64,000 nt of DNA from an uncultured Lachnospiraceae bacterium (GTDB lineage: Bacteria > Bacillota > Clostridia > Lachnospirales > Lachnospiraceae): positions 26,620 through 90,619 of the forward strand of contig CAJTOR010000012.1 of the NCBI GenBank assembly GCA_910577675.1, given 5' to 3'. A program made the translations under genes and the position numbers. A model generated the notes under the pieces. That model ran no database searches. It saw only the letters and a list, made by a program, of their open reading frames with translations, and was not told where the DNA came from. Shown piece after piece: positions 50,163-60,006 of this stretch (position 1 is its first letter; each line of letters starts with the position of its first letter).

Positions 50163-53111
50163 TTATGGTTCCTTTTTAAGCCTGAGAACACTTACAGAAT
50201 ACATCGGTGCCGTATAGTTAAACTGGCTGCCCGCGCCCTCAAGTTCCATGCTTTGTAAAGTCACAACTTCTGTCTTGCCAAGCACATTATCGTTTTCAAG
50301 GCTGGTGCCTGCTACAAGGTCGAGGGAGGCGGTATTTTTGATTCCTTCCACCCCATTAATGTCTATGGCAAAAGTCTTTGGTAAACCTGTTACGTTGACA
50401 AGTTTGATAATGATATCTCCGTTCTCGTCCGTGCTTACCACCTGGTAACTCTCTGCGTTTGTGGTTTCAGGCAGATCGTAATCTACATAGAGTTCATTGT
50501 CAATATAGCATTTTACATTGGTATCATTCACAACAATTTTCAGCGCGTAGGTTTTGCCCACCTCAATCCGGCAGTCTTTTACTGTGCCGTTAAGCTGCCC
50601 GGATTTCGCGCTGTCTTCCACCTGCTGAAGACAGGAGAGAGTATTGTTCCACCCACCGATATTCCAGAAGAAATTATCGTCCACACCGCGCACGGCGAAC
50701 GGGATTAGGAAACCTTCCTGGCCGCCGTTTTTTGTTGCTGTCAGCTCGTAAGTGTAGTTTGTTAAACTTGTTTCGCCGAAATATGCGGCGCTGCCAATAT
50801 TGCCAAAGCGCCCGGTATTGGTGCTGGAGGATGCCTGTAAGAGTGCACCATCTTTTACCGACCAGTTGCCGTCGGACGGAGTAATCCAGCGGGAGGAAAA
50901 ATTACTGTCTGAGAAATCGTCTTCTGCCAAAACTGCCCCGGTTGTATTGTCCGTAACTTTGATATTGTCAAAAGTTGCCGAGGTATTCCATGTCCCGACC
51001 CCGACGCGGCCAAAAAGTTTGATATCTTCGATATCCGCACCCGTCAGTGTGGAGGAGAGAAGCGCGCTGCCCGCGTTTTTGGCAAAGACCTGCTGCACAT
51101 AATAATTGACGGAGCAGGTTGATGTTACATTGTTAAACCAGATTAAGTCCGGTGCCCAGTGCAGTGCGGTCAGGTTGCCAAATAACGGCGCGTATGCCGC
51201 CATCTTTACAATGTCGCCGTTGCGCTCAAGCCCCGTCATATAGGCCGCTTCCGAAAGAGCCGCGTTCAATGTGTTTGACTGTGCCGCATACTCGCCAAGA
51301 AACACATTGATGCCGCCGCCAAATTTTGTTTCTGTCATATGCTCCGTGTCGCGGCTGTAGTTTTTTTCATCGTAATAGTCCACATGGTTGTAGAACCAGG
51401 ATGGGGAGTTGTAGTAGTGGTGGTCGGTTGCCCCCGCAAAGTCTTCAATCGTCCTGTCAGGGTGTTCGGCGAGCCAGCGCGCGGCTTCCTCGTAGGATGC
51501 CATATAATCCACGCCGGAATCACCGTCATCCACTCCTGCGGAGAACATCAGTTCGATTCCGTCAAAGAGCGCCGGGTTCTCTGTCTTTGCTTTATCGAAA
51601 GCGTCCACAAATGCCTCGTAATGGCGGAAGAAATTGTTGCCCCACTGCTCGTTGCCAATGCCGATATACTTTAACGCGAATGGAGCCTCATGTCCCATTG
51701 CAATGCGCACCGCACCCCATTTGGTGGACGCGTCGCCGCGGCAGAATTCCACAAGGTCAAGCGCGTCCTGCACATACTCCTCAAATTCTTCCGAACCGAC
51801 ATCCGGTCCTAAGCCAGGTCCCTGACCCATGCAGCCAAGCCCGCAGTTGACCACAGGGACACCGATTGCCCCAATATCTTCGGCAAGCAGGAAATACTCA
51901 TAAAAACCAAGCCCGTAGGACATGTAGGATGGATATTTATCATTTGTGGCGCGCTCGTCGGTCCATATATTCTGACCCTGTTTTCGCGCTGCCACATCGC
52001 CGTAAGTGCCGTTAAATAATAGCGGTTCCCCGTCCGGACCCACGCCGATTGAATCCTTCCAGTCATAAGCGGTTGCAAGCGTTGCGCCTTCTACCACACA
52101 GCCGCCCGGGAAACGCAGGAAAGCCGGGGAGAGCGCTTCAAGTTTTTCTGCGAGATCCTCGCGCAGACCGTTTTCGCGCCCTTTGTAGGTGTTTTTAGGA
52201 AACAGGGAAACCATATCGATGGCAACGGAACCGGTATCGATGGTTACGCTTAGGGAGAGGTTTCTTGAAACGGTTGAAGAAGGCTTTAAGGTGAGTTCGT
52301 ACTTCTTCCATTCTGCGGTAACAGAATCGATGGTTTCTCTGGCAATGGATTCATTTCCAAACATAAGGTTTACATAGATGGCACCGGTATAGCCGTTAAG
52401 CCCGCGCGCATAAATTGAAAATATGTATTCATCGCCCTCCTTTACTGCCATGCCGTCGAGAAAACCGGAATTTTCAATACCTGCATTGATATCGGAATTA
52501 TTTTCCAGCACCATATAATTTGGATTGTTGGCATTTAGACAGCCATCAGCATCGTCCTTTATAACGGCGGCGGTAATATCATTTACATCCTTCCAGGCAT
52601 GTTTTTCATTTCCTGCGGCAAGGTTTGTAAATTCAAAGGAGCGGTTTTGTACAAGTTCCGCGTAAAGCCCGCCGTCCGCCGCGAAATTGATATCCTCAAT
52701 AAAAATGCCATAGAGCAGGTCGCTGATTTCGTGTACCGGAAAGGATGCGTCAATATTTAAGGTATAGTTGCTTTGTGCCGTGTCGTATACGGCAATTGTC
52801 GCCGGGTCACCGTAGATGGCAGGAGGCATGGTCGGCACGGCGGTTGGCTCTAAAGTCGGGGTGGGAGCTGTAGTTGGCGTGGGCTCTGAATCCTCAGGGG
52901 TCGGGGATGCAGGTGGGTTTGTTACTTCATCCGGGAAGGCTGTTGCCCCAGTCGGGGAAGGTTCTGCGTTTTGCTCCTGTTTTTTCCCGCAGCCTGTAAA
53001 GGAGAGGGCAAGCAGTCCAGCACAGGCGAGTGCCACCGCACGTTTGCTGCCATGTGGTTTCAACCATTCTGATTTTGACAGAATTCTGGTTTGTTGTGTG
53101 TTTTTCTTCAT
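50163..53111 (-). CDS. Lipoprotein alpha-L-arabinofuranosidase (GH51-like)
   Basis: Releases arabinose from plant arabinans or arabinoxylans at the cell surface. ATG 53111 follows GAGG and gives 982 aa. A lipobox ALSFTGCGKK (Cys about residue 29) is followed by a Pro/Thr linker (35-85), an N-terminal beta domain, the TIM barrel with acid/base YIGIGNEQWGN and nucleophile INVFLGEYAAQ, and a C-terminal beta domain into which a LamG-like jelly roll (about 640-830) appears inserted. A perfect promoter lies upstream. The chemoreceptor gene ahead of it suggests coupled sugar sensing, and the isomerase at 39 kb could act on the product. Confidence 0.87.
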   Translation of the reverse strand: MKKNTQQTRILSKSEWLKPHGSKRAVALACAGLLALSFTGCGKKQEQNAEPSPTGATAFPDEVTNPPASPTPEDSEPTPTTAPTPTLEPTAVPTMPPAIYGDPATIAVYDTAQSNYTLNIDASFPVHEISDLLYGIFIEDINFAADGGLYAELVQNRSFEFTNLAAGNEKHAWKDVNDITAAVIKDDADGCLNANNPNYMVLENNSDINAGIENSGFLDGMAVKEGDEYIFSIYARGLNGYTGAIYVNLMFGNESIARETIDSVTAEWKKYELTLKPSSTVSRNLSLSVTIDTGSVAIDMVSLFPKNTYKGRENGLREDLAEKLEALSPAFLRFPGGCVVEGATLATAYDWKDSIGVGPDGEPLLFNGTYGDVAARKQGQNIWTDERATNDKYPSYMSYGLGFYEYFLLAEDIGAIGVPVVNCGLGCMGQGPGLGPDVGSEEFEEYVQDALDLVEFCRGDASTKWGAVRIAMGHEAPFALKYIGIGNEQWGNNFFRHYEAFVDAFDKAKTENPALFDGIELMFSAGVDDGDSGVDYMASYEEAARWLAEHPDRTIEDFAGATDHHYYNSPSWFYNHVDYYDEKNYSRDTEHMTETKFGGGINVFLGEYAAQSNTLNAALSEAAYMTGLERNGDIVKMAAYAPLFGNLTALHWAPDLIWFNNVTSTCSVNYYVQQVFAKNAGSALLSSTLTGADIEDIKLFGRVGVGTWNTSATFDNIKVTDNTTGAVLAEDDFSDSNFSSRWITPSDGNWSVKDGALLQASSSTNTGRFGNIGSAAYFGETSLTNYTYELTATKNGGQEGFLIPFAVRGVDDNFFWNIGGWNNTLSCLQQVEDSAKSGQLNGTVKDCRIEVGKTYALKIVVNDTNVKCYIDNELYVDYDLPETTNAESYQVVSTDENGDIIIKLVNVTGLPKTFAIDINGVEGIKNTASLDLVAGTSLENDNVLGKTEVVTLQSMELEGAGSQFNYTAPMYSVSVLRLKKEP

Positions 53112-53166
53112 TGTAAACCTCATTTCTTTCTGAAAAATGTGAAATATTTTAATAATATATAAAATA

Positions 53167-53195
53167 ATTATAGTGAAAAACAGTTGGGATGTCAA
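53167..53195 (-). promoter_or_regulatory. Consensus sigma-A promoter of the arabinofuranosidase
   Basis: Minus strand TTGACA (53195-53190), 17 bp, TATAAT (53172-53167): both boxes exact consensus. Confidence 0.88.
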
Positions 53196-53279
53196 GGAAA
53201 TAAAGGTGGCTTTAAAAGGATATAAAATAGAGGAAAGTGCCACAAAACAGACTGGCTTACGGCATGTAAGGAAATGGCA

Positions 53280-53320
53280 TAAAAAATGGATGGAGCCTGA
53301 AAAGATGTCCGACTCCATCC
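53280..53320 (-). terminator. Terminator after the chemoreceptor gene
   Basis: Minus strand GGATGGAG...CTCCATCC followed by ATTTTTTATG. Confidence 0.8.
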
Positions 53321-53375
53321 AGCAAATCCGGTATTCCCATACTAGGAAACCACACTGCATTAAGCCCGTATTGAT

Positions 53376-55361
53376 TTACACATAAAATTGGTCAATAATA
53401 TGGTTTAAGTGTTTTACAACAGTGTTTAGTTCACCCATGGACTGATTGATCCGGTTGATCTGGGTATTCTGGCTTTCCATCTGCTCATCAACATTCTGGC
53501 TTGCCGAGGTTAATTCCTCCGTTCCGCTTGAGATATTCGAAAATTTTTCTGCGATCCCATCCTTATTGTGGTTTAAGCTGCCCACGGCATTTTCAAGTTT
53601 GCCGATATCCGTTCCCATACCGGAGATATTGTTGCTGATTTTCTGGAATACGCCCTGTGTATCTCCCATTGTACCCATACAATCGGTCATGGTTTCCTGA
53701 ATCTGGTTTATCTGGCTGCTGACATTTTGGATATCCGCCTGGATCTCCGAAATAATCTGGTTGATATTTCCGGTGGCGGATACAGTCTGTGTTGCCAGTG
53801 TTCCGATTTCCTCCGCCACAACGGCAAATCCCCTTCCGGCATCCCCGGCTCTGGCTGCCTCAATGGATGCATTCAGGGCGAGCAGGGTGGTCTGGCTGGC
53901 TATCTCGCTGATTGTCTTGCTGATGCCGTTAATCGATACCGATTTTTGGGAAAGGTTATTTACTGTCCCGTATGTAATCTTCTGCATTTCCTGACTCTGG
54001 ACAATTTTCTGTGAAAGAAGTTCCACGGTCTTTACTCCGTCCTGGCACTGATGGATGGCAGCGGCGGCGGTTTTGTTCATGTGCTCCATCCGTACCGCAA
54101 CCTGCGAGAGTTCATCCGCAAAGCAGATAAAATTCCCGTTTGCATCCTGTGTCTGCTGCGCCACTTCCTGAATGGCAAAAGTAATCTGGCTGATCGTTTC
54201 CTTTACGGAATGGTTGTTGGAAACGGAGTTTTCTACCGAAGTATGTACCATACTGAATTGTTCCCTTAAAGTGTCGGAAGCATGGATAAGCTGCCTTACA
54301 ATCTCGTTGAGGCAGGCGCGCAAATCTTTTATGGCACTCTCCATAACACCTATTTCGTCCTGCCGTTCACGGTTGTTTTCGGTTTCATATTTCATGTGCA
54401 GTTTCAATTCTTTCAGTTGGATAATTTCCTGCTGCATCGCAACAATCGGTTTTGTAATGCTGCCGCTATAGAGGGATACGACGATTGCCGCCACAATCGC
54501 TGCAATTACCATTGTTATAAGGAAGGTGGCGAGAAGGTGGTTGAGCTCCCCGTAATATACGGATGTCGGGGTGGCAACGATAATATTTCCAATATTGCTG
54601 GATACAGTTGCAAGGTAACGCTTCACTCCGTCATAGTCCACGGTGATTGCTGACCTGTCTTTCAGTGCGTCAAGATATGCCCCTTCAAGAACTTCCTGCA
54701 CGGAACTTATTTTTTCGCTGGATGGCATAAAGTCTTTATTTGGATGCATCAGGATATTTCCGTTGTTGTCCGTTATAAATACATAACTGCCGTCCGAAGT
54801 ATTTGCGATTGATTCAACCATTTCGAACATTGTTTGCAATTGCAGGCTCATGCCAATTACGCCGACAGAACCGTCTTTGCAGGTAAACTGTCTGGAAGAG
54901 GGAAGTACCATCTGATCTACACTGCCATCCCTGTACGGTTCGCAGAAAATTTTTTTATCTGTTTCAAGAGCCTGTGTGTACCAGGGATAGCCGGTGTAAT
55001 CCCAATCGGCTCCGAGCTCAAGCCTGCTTCCGTCAAGAAAAGTTCCGTCCGTAAATGCCGCGAAAACATCCACAGCGCCTTCGGTGGCATTTATCAGTGC
55101 TTCCAGATAATCAATTACAGCGGCTTCATCCATGGAATTCAAAGATTCCATATATGCGACTGCCGAGTCGATGATGGCAGTCTTTTGCTCAAGCCATGTC
55201 TGAATTGAGGCTGCATAGTATTCGGCGGTTGTTTCCGCCCCAGAGTCATTCATCGCGATAAAACTCTGGCGTGTCCTGCCAAGGACACATAGCATAGCAA
55301 TCAACATACAGCCAATACAAATTGCAGAAAAACATGTGATTAACTTTGCCTTGATTTTCAT
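53376..55361 (-). CDS. Methyl-accepting chemotaxis protein with Cache sensor
   Basis: Transmembrane chemoreceptor, 661 aa from ATG 55361 (GGAGG 10 nt upstream). TM1 is about residues 7-28, an extracellular dCache domain follows (about 35-270; PWYTQALE and YVFITDNNGNILMHPN), TM2 about 280-302 (FLITMVIAAIVAAIVVSL), then HAMP and a long signalling hairpin with the tip EIASQTTLLALNASIEAARA. The ligand is unknown. It is 265 bp upstream of the arabinofuranosidase on the same strand but has its own terminator. No other chemotaxis genes are in the window. Confidence 0.94.
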   Translation of the reverse strand: MKIKAKLITCFSAICIGCMLIAMLCVLGRTRQSFIAMNDSGAETTAEYYAASIQTWLEQKTAIIDSAVAYMESLNSMDEAAVIDYLEALINATEGAVDVFAAFTDGTFLDGSRLELGADWDYTGYPWYTQALETDKKIFCEPYRDGSVDQMVLPSSRQFTCKDGSVGVIGMSLQLQTMFEMVESIANTSDGSYVFITDNNGNILMHPNKDFMPSSEKISSVQEVLEGAYLDALKDRSAITVDYDGVKRYLATVSSNIGNIIVATPTSVYYGELNHLLATFLITMVIAAIVAAIVVSLYSGSITKPIVAMQQEIIQLKELKLHMKYETENNRERQDEIGVMESAIKDLRACLNEIVRQLIHASDTLREQFSMVHTSVENSVSNNHSVKETISQITFAIQEVAQQTQDANGNFICFADELSQVAVRMEHMNKTAAAAIHQCQDGVKTVELLSQKIVQSQEMQKITYGTVNNLSQKSVSINGISKTISEIASQTTLLALNASIEAARAGDAGRGFAVVAEEIGTLATQTVSATGNINQIISEIQADIQNVSSQINQIQETMTDCMGTMGDTQGVFQKISNNISGMGTDIGKLENAVGSLNHNKDGIAEKFSNISSGTEELTSASQNVDEQMESQNTQINRINQSMGELNTVVKHLNHIIDQFYV

Positions 55362-55519
55362 GGTAAAAAATCCTCCACTATGATATTTATTGGTCAATGC
55401 ATAATATACTGTGTTTTTTCCAAAAAGTCAAATGTCCGTGAAATTTTTTTTGAAAAATTTCAATAAGAAAGGTAATTTGCCCGCCACAAAATAAAAGGCG
55501 GCGCGATACAGAATACATC

Positions 55520-55548
55520 TTGAAAACTCTTTTAAAATCATATAGAAT
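55520..55548 (+). promoter_or_regulatory. Promoter of the ABC exporter pair
   Basis: TTGAAA 55520-55525, 17 bp, TAGAAT 55543-55548; start codon 36 bp further. Confidence 0.65.
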
Positions 55549-55583
55549 AAAGTGAAAAATATAAATGGAAAGGGCAAAGAAAA

Positions 55584-57356
55584 ATGAAAACACTGCTTAG
55601 CTTCCTGAAGGATTACAAGAAGGAGAGCGTATTGGCACCTTTGTTTAAGATGTTAGAAGCCCTCTTTGAACTCTTCGTTCCTCTTGTAATGAAAAAAATT
55701 ATTGATGTGGGTATTGCGAATGGTGACAGACCTTATATTGTGCGTATGTGTCTGTTGATGGTGGCACTTGGTATAATCGGTCTTATCTGCTCGCTGACGG
55801 CGCAGTTTTTTGCGGCGAAGGCGGCGGTCGGATGCTCTACAAAGCTCAGGCACGCGCTGTTTGCGCATATCCAGGGTCTGACCTACTCGGAGATTGATGA
55901 CCTTGGGACTTCCACAATGATAACTCGCATGACGAGCGATATCAACCAGGTGCAGTCCGGCGTAAATATGGTACTGCGCCTGTTTATGCGCTCGCCGTTC
56001 ATCGTGTTTGGCGCGATGATTATGGCGTTTACCATCGACGTGAAGGCGGCGCTGGTTTTTGTTGTTACCATCCCGGTACTCTCGGTGATTGTGTTCGGTA
56101 TTATGATGATTACCATGCCGCTGTTTAAGAAGGTGCAAAAAGGGCTTGACAGGGTGCTTGGAAAGACGAGGGAGAATCTGACAGGTGTGCGCGTGATCCG
56201 CGCGTTTGCCAAGGAGCAGGAGGAAATTACAGAGTTTGAGGAGGAAAATACAGCGCTGACGAAATTGCAGATGCTTGTCGGCAGGATTTCCGCACTCACC
56301 AACCCCCTCACTTACATCGTGGTAAATCTCTCCATCGCGGCGCTGATCTGGGTCGGGGCGCTGCGCGTGGATGCGGGGATTATCACGCAGGGCGCGGTGA
56401 TTGCGCTGGTCAATTATATGTCGCAGATTCTTGTGGAGCTTGTGAAACTTGCAAACCTGATTGTGACCATCACAAAGGCACTTGCCTGCGCGGGGCGCAT
56501 TGAGAAGGTGTTCGAGATTAAGCCTGGGATGACTTACGGCGATGAGGCGGAGTATGAGAAAAAGCGGGCGGCGCTTTATGGTACGGGAACAAAAGAAGGT
56601 TCGCCTGCCTATGCCGTTGAATTTAAAAATGTCGGTCTGACCTACCGGGGTGCGGGTGCGGAATCGCTTACCGGGCTGAATTTTAAGGTAAAGCAGGGTG
56701 AAACAGTCGGTATTATCGGCGGTACGGGTTCGGGGAAGTCGTCCGTAATCAACCTGATTCCGCGCTATTATGATGCGACGGAGGGCGAGGTATTGGTGGA
56801 TGGTATCAATGTAAAGGACTACCCTATGGAAGCATTGCGCGACAAAATCGGTATGGTTATGCAAAAAGCTGTGCTCTTTAAGGGGACGATCCGCCAGAAT
56901 TTGCAGTGGGGCAGGCAGGACGCGACGGATGAAGAAATGTTTGAAGCGCTCGAGATTGCGCAGGCTAAGGAATTTGTGGATACAAAGGATGGAAAGCTTT
57001 CCGCGCCGATCACGCAGGGCGGCAAGAATCTTTCGGGCGGGCAGAAGCAGCGCCTGACCATCGCGCGCGCCCTGGTAAGAAAGCCGGAGATTTTGGTGTT
57101 AGACGACAGCGCATCAGCGCTCGACTACGCGACGGATGCAAAGCTTCGCCGTGCATTGCGCGAGATGGGGGAGAAGCTCACAGTGTTTATCGTGTCGCAG
57201 CGCGCGGCTTCCATTATGCATGCCGACCAGATTGTGGTGCTCGATGACGGGCATGTTGCGGGGATTGGAAAGCATGAAGAACTACTGGCAAACTGTGAGG
57301 TTTATCAGGAGATTTATTATTCGCAGTTTAAGAAAGAGGAAGGGAAGGGGGCATAA
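55584..57356 (+). CDS. ABC exporter half-transporter with degenerate ATP site
   Basis: Type IV exporter, 590 aa: six membrane helices (about 1-320) then a nucleotide-binding domain. Walker A is GGTGSGKSS and the signature LSGGQKQR is canonical, but Walker B ends LVLDDSASALD (Asp for the catalytic Glu) and the switch His is Gln (VSQRAAS). These are marks of the degenerate subunit of heterodimeric exporters such as BmrC/BmrD or TM287/288. The next gene is the active partner, 2 nt downstream. Likely multidrug or lipid export. Confidence 0.94.
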   Translation: MKTLLSFLKDYKKESVLAPLFKMLEALFELFVPLVMKKIIDVGIANGDRPYIVRMCLLMVALGIIGLICSLTAQFFAAKAAVGCSTKLRHALFAHIQGLTYSEIDDLGTSTMITRMTSDINQVQSGVNMVLRLFMRSPFIVFGAMIMAFTIDVKAALVFVVTIPVLSVIVFGIMMITMPLFKKVQKGLDRVLGKTRENLTGVRVIRAFAKEQEEITEFEEENTALTKLQMLVGRISALTNPLTYIVVNLSIAALIWVGALRVDAGIITQGAVIALVNYMSQILVELVKLANLIVTITKALACAGRIEKVFEIKPGMTYGDEAEYEKKRAALYGTGTKEGSPAYAVEFKNVGLTYRGAGAESLTGLNFKVKQGETVGIIGGTGSGKSSVINLIPRYYDATEGEVLVDGINVKDYPMEALRDKIGMVMQKAVLFKGTIRQNLQWGRQDATDEEMFEALEIAQAKEFVDTKDGKLSAPITQGGKNLSGGQKQRLTIARALVRKPEILVLDDSASALDYATDAKLRRALREMGEKLTVFIVSQRAASIMHADQIVVLDDGHVAGIGKHEELLANCEVYQEIYYSQFKKEEGKGA

Positions 57357-57358
57357 GG

Positions 57359-59143
57359 ATGAGTGGGGAAAAGGAAAAAAATGGAAATTCAAAAAAGGAA
57401 ACCTACTCGGCTACCCGCGGGACGATGGGGAAAGTGCTGCGCTACATCCGCCGCTACTGGTTTTTTGTGGCACTTTCTATTTTATGTGCGGCAGTCACAG
57501 TGGCGCTGACGCTTTATGTGCCGATTTTAACCGGCGATGCGATTGACTATATTATTGATAAGGGTCTGGTGAATTTTGACCCGGTGCTTTCGATTGTTAA
57601 GAAAATAGTAGTGGTTGTGCTGCTTACGGCGGTATCGCAGTGGATGATGAATGTGAGCAATAACAGGATTGCTTACCATGTGATCCACGATATCAGAAGG
57701 GAGGCGTTCCACAAAATCGAGATACTCCCGCTTAAATATATTGACGGGCATTCTTACGGTGAGGTGGTCAGCCGCGTGATTGCGGATGTGGATCAGTTTT
57801 CCGACGGTCTTTTAATGGGTTTTACGCAGCTTTTTACCGGGGTAATCACTATCCTTGGGACGCTGTTGTTTATGATTTCCCTGAACGGGAAGATTACCCT
57901 TGTGGTGGTGCTTGTCACTCCGGTATCGCTGTTTGTGGCGGCGTTTATCGCAAAGAAAACATATTCGATGTTCAAGCTCCAGTCCGAAACGCGCGGCGAG
58001 CAGACGGCGCTGATTGATGAGATGATTGGGAACCAGAAGGTGGTGCAGGCATTCGGTCAGGAGGATGAAGTATTAGAACGGTTTGATGAGATTAACGAAA
58101 GGCTTGGGAAATGCTCCCTCAAGGCGATTTTCTTTTCCTCGACCACGAACCCGGCAACGCGTTTTGTAAACAGCCTGGTTTATACCGGGGTGGGGCTGAC
58201 CGGCGCGATCTCAGCTATTTCCGGCGGCATTACGGTCGGGCAGCTCTCGTGCTTTCTAAGCTATGCGAACCAGTACACAAAGCCGTTTAATGAGATTTCG
58301 GGCGTTGTGACGGAATTGCAGAATGCGCTTGCCTGTGCGGCGCGCATTTTTGAGCTGATTGAGGAGGAATCACAGATTGCGGAGGCGGAAAATGCGGCAG
58401 TTTTAAAGGAAGTGGATGGCACGGTTGCATTAAAGGATGTCTATTTCTCCTACACGCCTAAGCAGAAATTAATCCAGAATTTTAACCTTTCGGTAAAGCA
58501 GGGACAGCGCGTGGCGATTGTCGGACCAACCGGCTGCGGCAAGACAACGGTAATTAATTTGCTGATGCGTTTTTATGATGTGAATTCGGGCAGTATTAAG
58601 GTGAGCGGCACGGATATCCGCGAGGCGACGCGCGCAAGCCTGCGCACAAGTTTTGGCATGGTGTTGCAGGAAACCTGGCTGAAAGCAGGAACCATCCGGG
58701 AAAATCTTGCGATGGGGAAGCCTGGCGCGAGTGAGGAGGAGATCATTGCAGCCGCGAAGGCAGCGCATGCACACAGCTTTATCAAGCGTCTGCCGCAGGG
58801 GTATGATACGGAGATTGGCGAGGACGGCGGCAGCTTATCGCAGGGGCAGAAACAGCTACTGTGCATTGCCCGCGTAATGCTCTGCCTGCCCCCTATGTTA
58901 ATTTTAGATGAGGCGACCTCCTCCATCGACACGCGGACGGAACTAAAAATCCAGAATGCATTTGCAAAAATGATGGAGGGGCGCACAAGCTTTATCGTGG
59001 CGCACCGCCTGTCAACCATCCAGACAGCGGATATTATCCTGGTTATGAAGGACGGCAATATCATCGAGCAGGGCAACCACGAAACACTGCTGAAAAAAGG
59101 CGGCTTCTACGCCAACCTCTACAACAGCCAATTCGCGCAATAG
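57359..59143 (+). CDS. ABC exporter half-transporter with catalytic ATP site
   Basis: Partner of the preceding gene, 594 aa. After six helices the NBD has Walker A GPTGCGKTT, Walker B LILDEATSSID with Glu, and switch His in VAHRLST, all catalytic; its own signature is LSQGQKQL, off consensus. The competent ATP site is therefore built from this Walker set and the LSGGQ of the partner. An N-terminal polar extension of about 20 residues precedes the first helix. Confidence 0.95.
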   Translation: MSGEKEKNGNSKKETYSATRGTMGKVLRYIRRYWFFVALSILCAAVTVALTLYVPILTGDAIDYIIDKGLVNFDPVLSIVKKIVVVVLLTAVSQWMMNVSNNRIAYHVIHDIRREAFHKIEILPLKYIDGHSYGEVVSRVIADVDQFSDGLLMGFTQLFTGVITILGTLLFMISLNGKITLVVVLVTPVSLFVAAFIAKKTYSMFKLQSETRGEQTALIDEMIGNQKVVQAFGQEDEVLERFDEINERLGKCSLKAIFFSSTTNPATRFVNSLVYTGVGLTGAISAISGGITVGQLSCFLSYANQYTKPFNEISGVVTELQNALACAARIFELIEEESQIAEAENAAVLKEVDGTVALKDVYFSYTPKQKLIQNFNLSVKQGQRVAIVGPTGCGKTTVINLLMRFYDVNSGSIKVSGTDIREATRASLRTSFGMVLQETWLKAGTIRENLAMGKPGASEEEIIAAAKAAHAHSFIKRLPQGYDTEIGEDGGSLSQGQKQLLCIARVMLCLPPMLILDEATSSIDTRTELKIQNAFAKMMEGRTSFIVAHRLSTIQTADIILVMKDGNIIEQGNHETLLKKGGFYANLYNSQFAQ

Positions 59144-59243
59144 AAGAAGAGAAATTGTAAGGTACTACAGTTGCGCGAATTGTTCGCGGCAATAGTTCGC
59201 ACCTTTTATCACCCAATATAACACAGGGAGGGGGGCTTGATAC

Positions 59244-60005
59244 ATGAAGAAATTATGGGGAAGGAAAACAGCGCAGGCGGTGACAATTATCGGTGGAAGT
59301 GACGGACCGACCAGCGTTTTTTTGGCGGGGAAATTTACAGGACAGACTTTCCTTCGCAGCCTAAAGGGGCGTTACATGGATAGCAGGATGAAAAGGCGGC
59401 GTGCTAAGGTTATAAAACATCTTGCAGCAGAACCGCATACACCAAAGGAACTGGAGCGGTATCTGAAAAAGAAATATCATGCCAGGGAATATTCGCCGTC
59501 AAGCAGCAGGGCAAAGGAGGGGTTTAAGAACACGAAAATCTCCATTGTCTGGCGGGAACATGGGGAAGATATGCAACAGCTTGGATATCCGCCGCCCGAA
59601 ACAAAATGTCCGAATAACCTTAAAAACCAGGAGGCAGTGGAACAATGGCACCGGTATATGTATGAATATGACGAGGCGGCATTGGGGCTTAGCGATTCCC
59701 TGGTACCGATGGATTTCCATATTTATGGGATACCCGTGGGAGAGGGCAGCATACAGGTGGAAATTGAGAGAGTGCGCGGTCTGTTAAATGTAAGTTTTTC
59801 TGTGCCATCCGGAAAGCGGGGATGTGCGCAGTCCATTATGCGTGATATTTACCGTTATTATGGAGTGACCAAAAAGGATATGGAAGAGTCGAGCGACCGC
59901 TATCTGACACTGGTGACAATACTTGCAGATTCGCCGGCGGGAAGATGCTGTATAAAGAAATGGTGTAAGGGAAAGAAAAAGAAGGAAAGGCGCGGGAAAC
60001 ATTAG
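59244..60005 (+). CDS. Hypothetical protein with GGSDGPTS N-terminus, 253 aa
   Basis: Residues 12-30 (VTIIGGSDGPTSVFLAGK) resemble a motif of Na+-translocating decarboxylase beta subunits, but the protein is soluble and basic, so this is probably a short recurring module. The middle contains a helix-turn-helix-like KRRRAKVIKHLAAEPHTPKE and a Tyr/Pro-rich stretch. The C-terminus is Lys-rich. AGGGAGGGGGG precedes the ATG. It ends 1 nt before the ABC permease gene, where a substrate-binding protein is often found. Function unknown. Confidence 0.6.
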   Translation: MKKLWGRKTAQAVTIIGGSDGPTSVFLAGKFTGQTFLRSLKGRYMDSRMKRRRAKVIKHLAAEPHTPKELERYLKKKYHAREYSPSSSRAKEGFKNTKISIVWREHGEDMQQLGYPPPETKCPNNLKNQEAVEQWHRYMYEYDEAALGLSDSLVPMDFHIYGIPVGEGSIQVEIERVRGLLNVSFSVPSGKRGCAQSIMRDIYRYYGVTKKDMEESSDRYLTLVTILADSPAGRCCIKKWCKGKKKKERRGKH

Positions 60006-60006
60006 G

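Noticed and set aside
55653..56864. 403-codon minus-strand frame inside the ABC exporter gene
   Set aside because: Antisense shadow of a well-supported ABC transporter; His/Arg-rich composition and no family motif.
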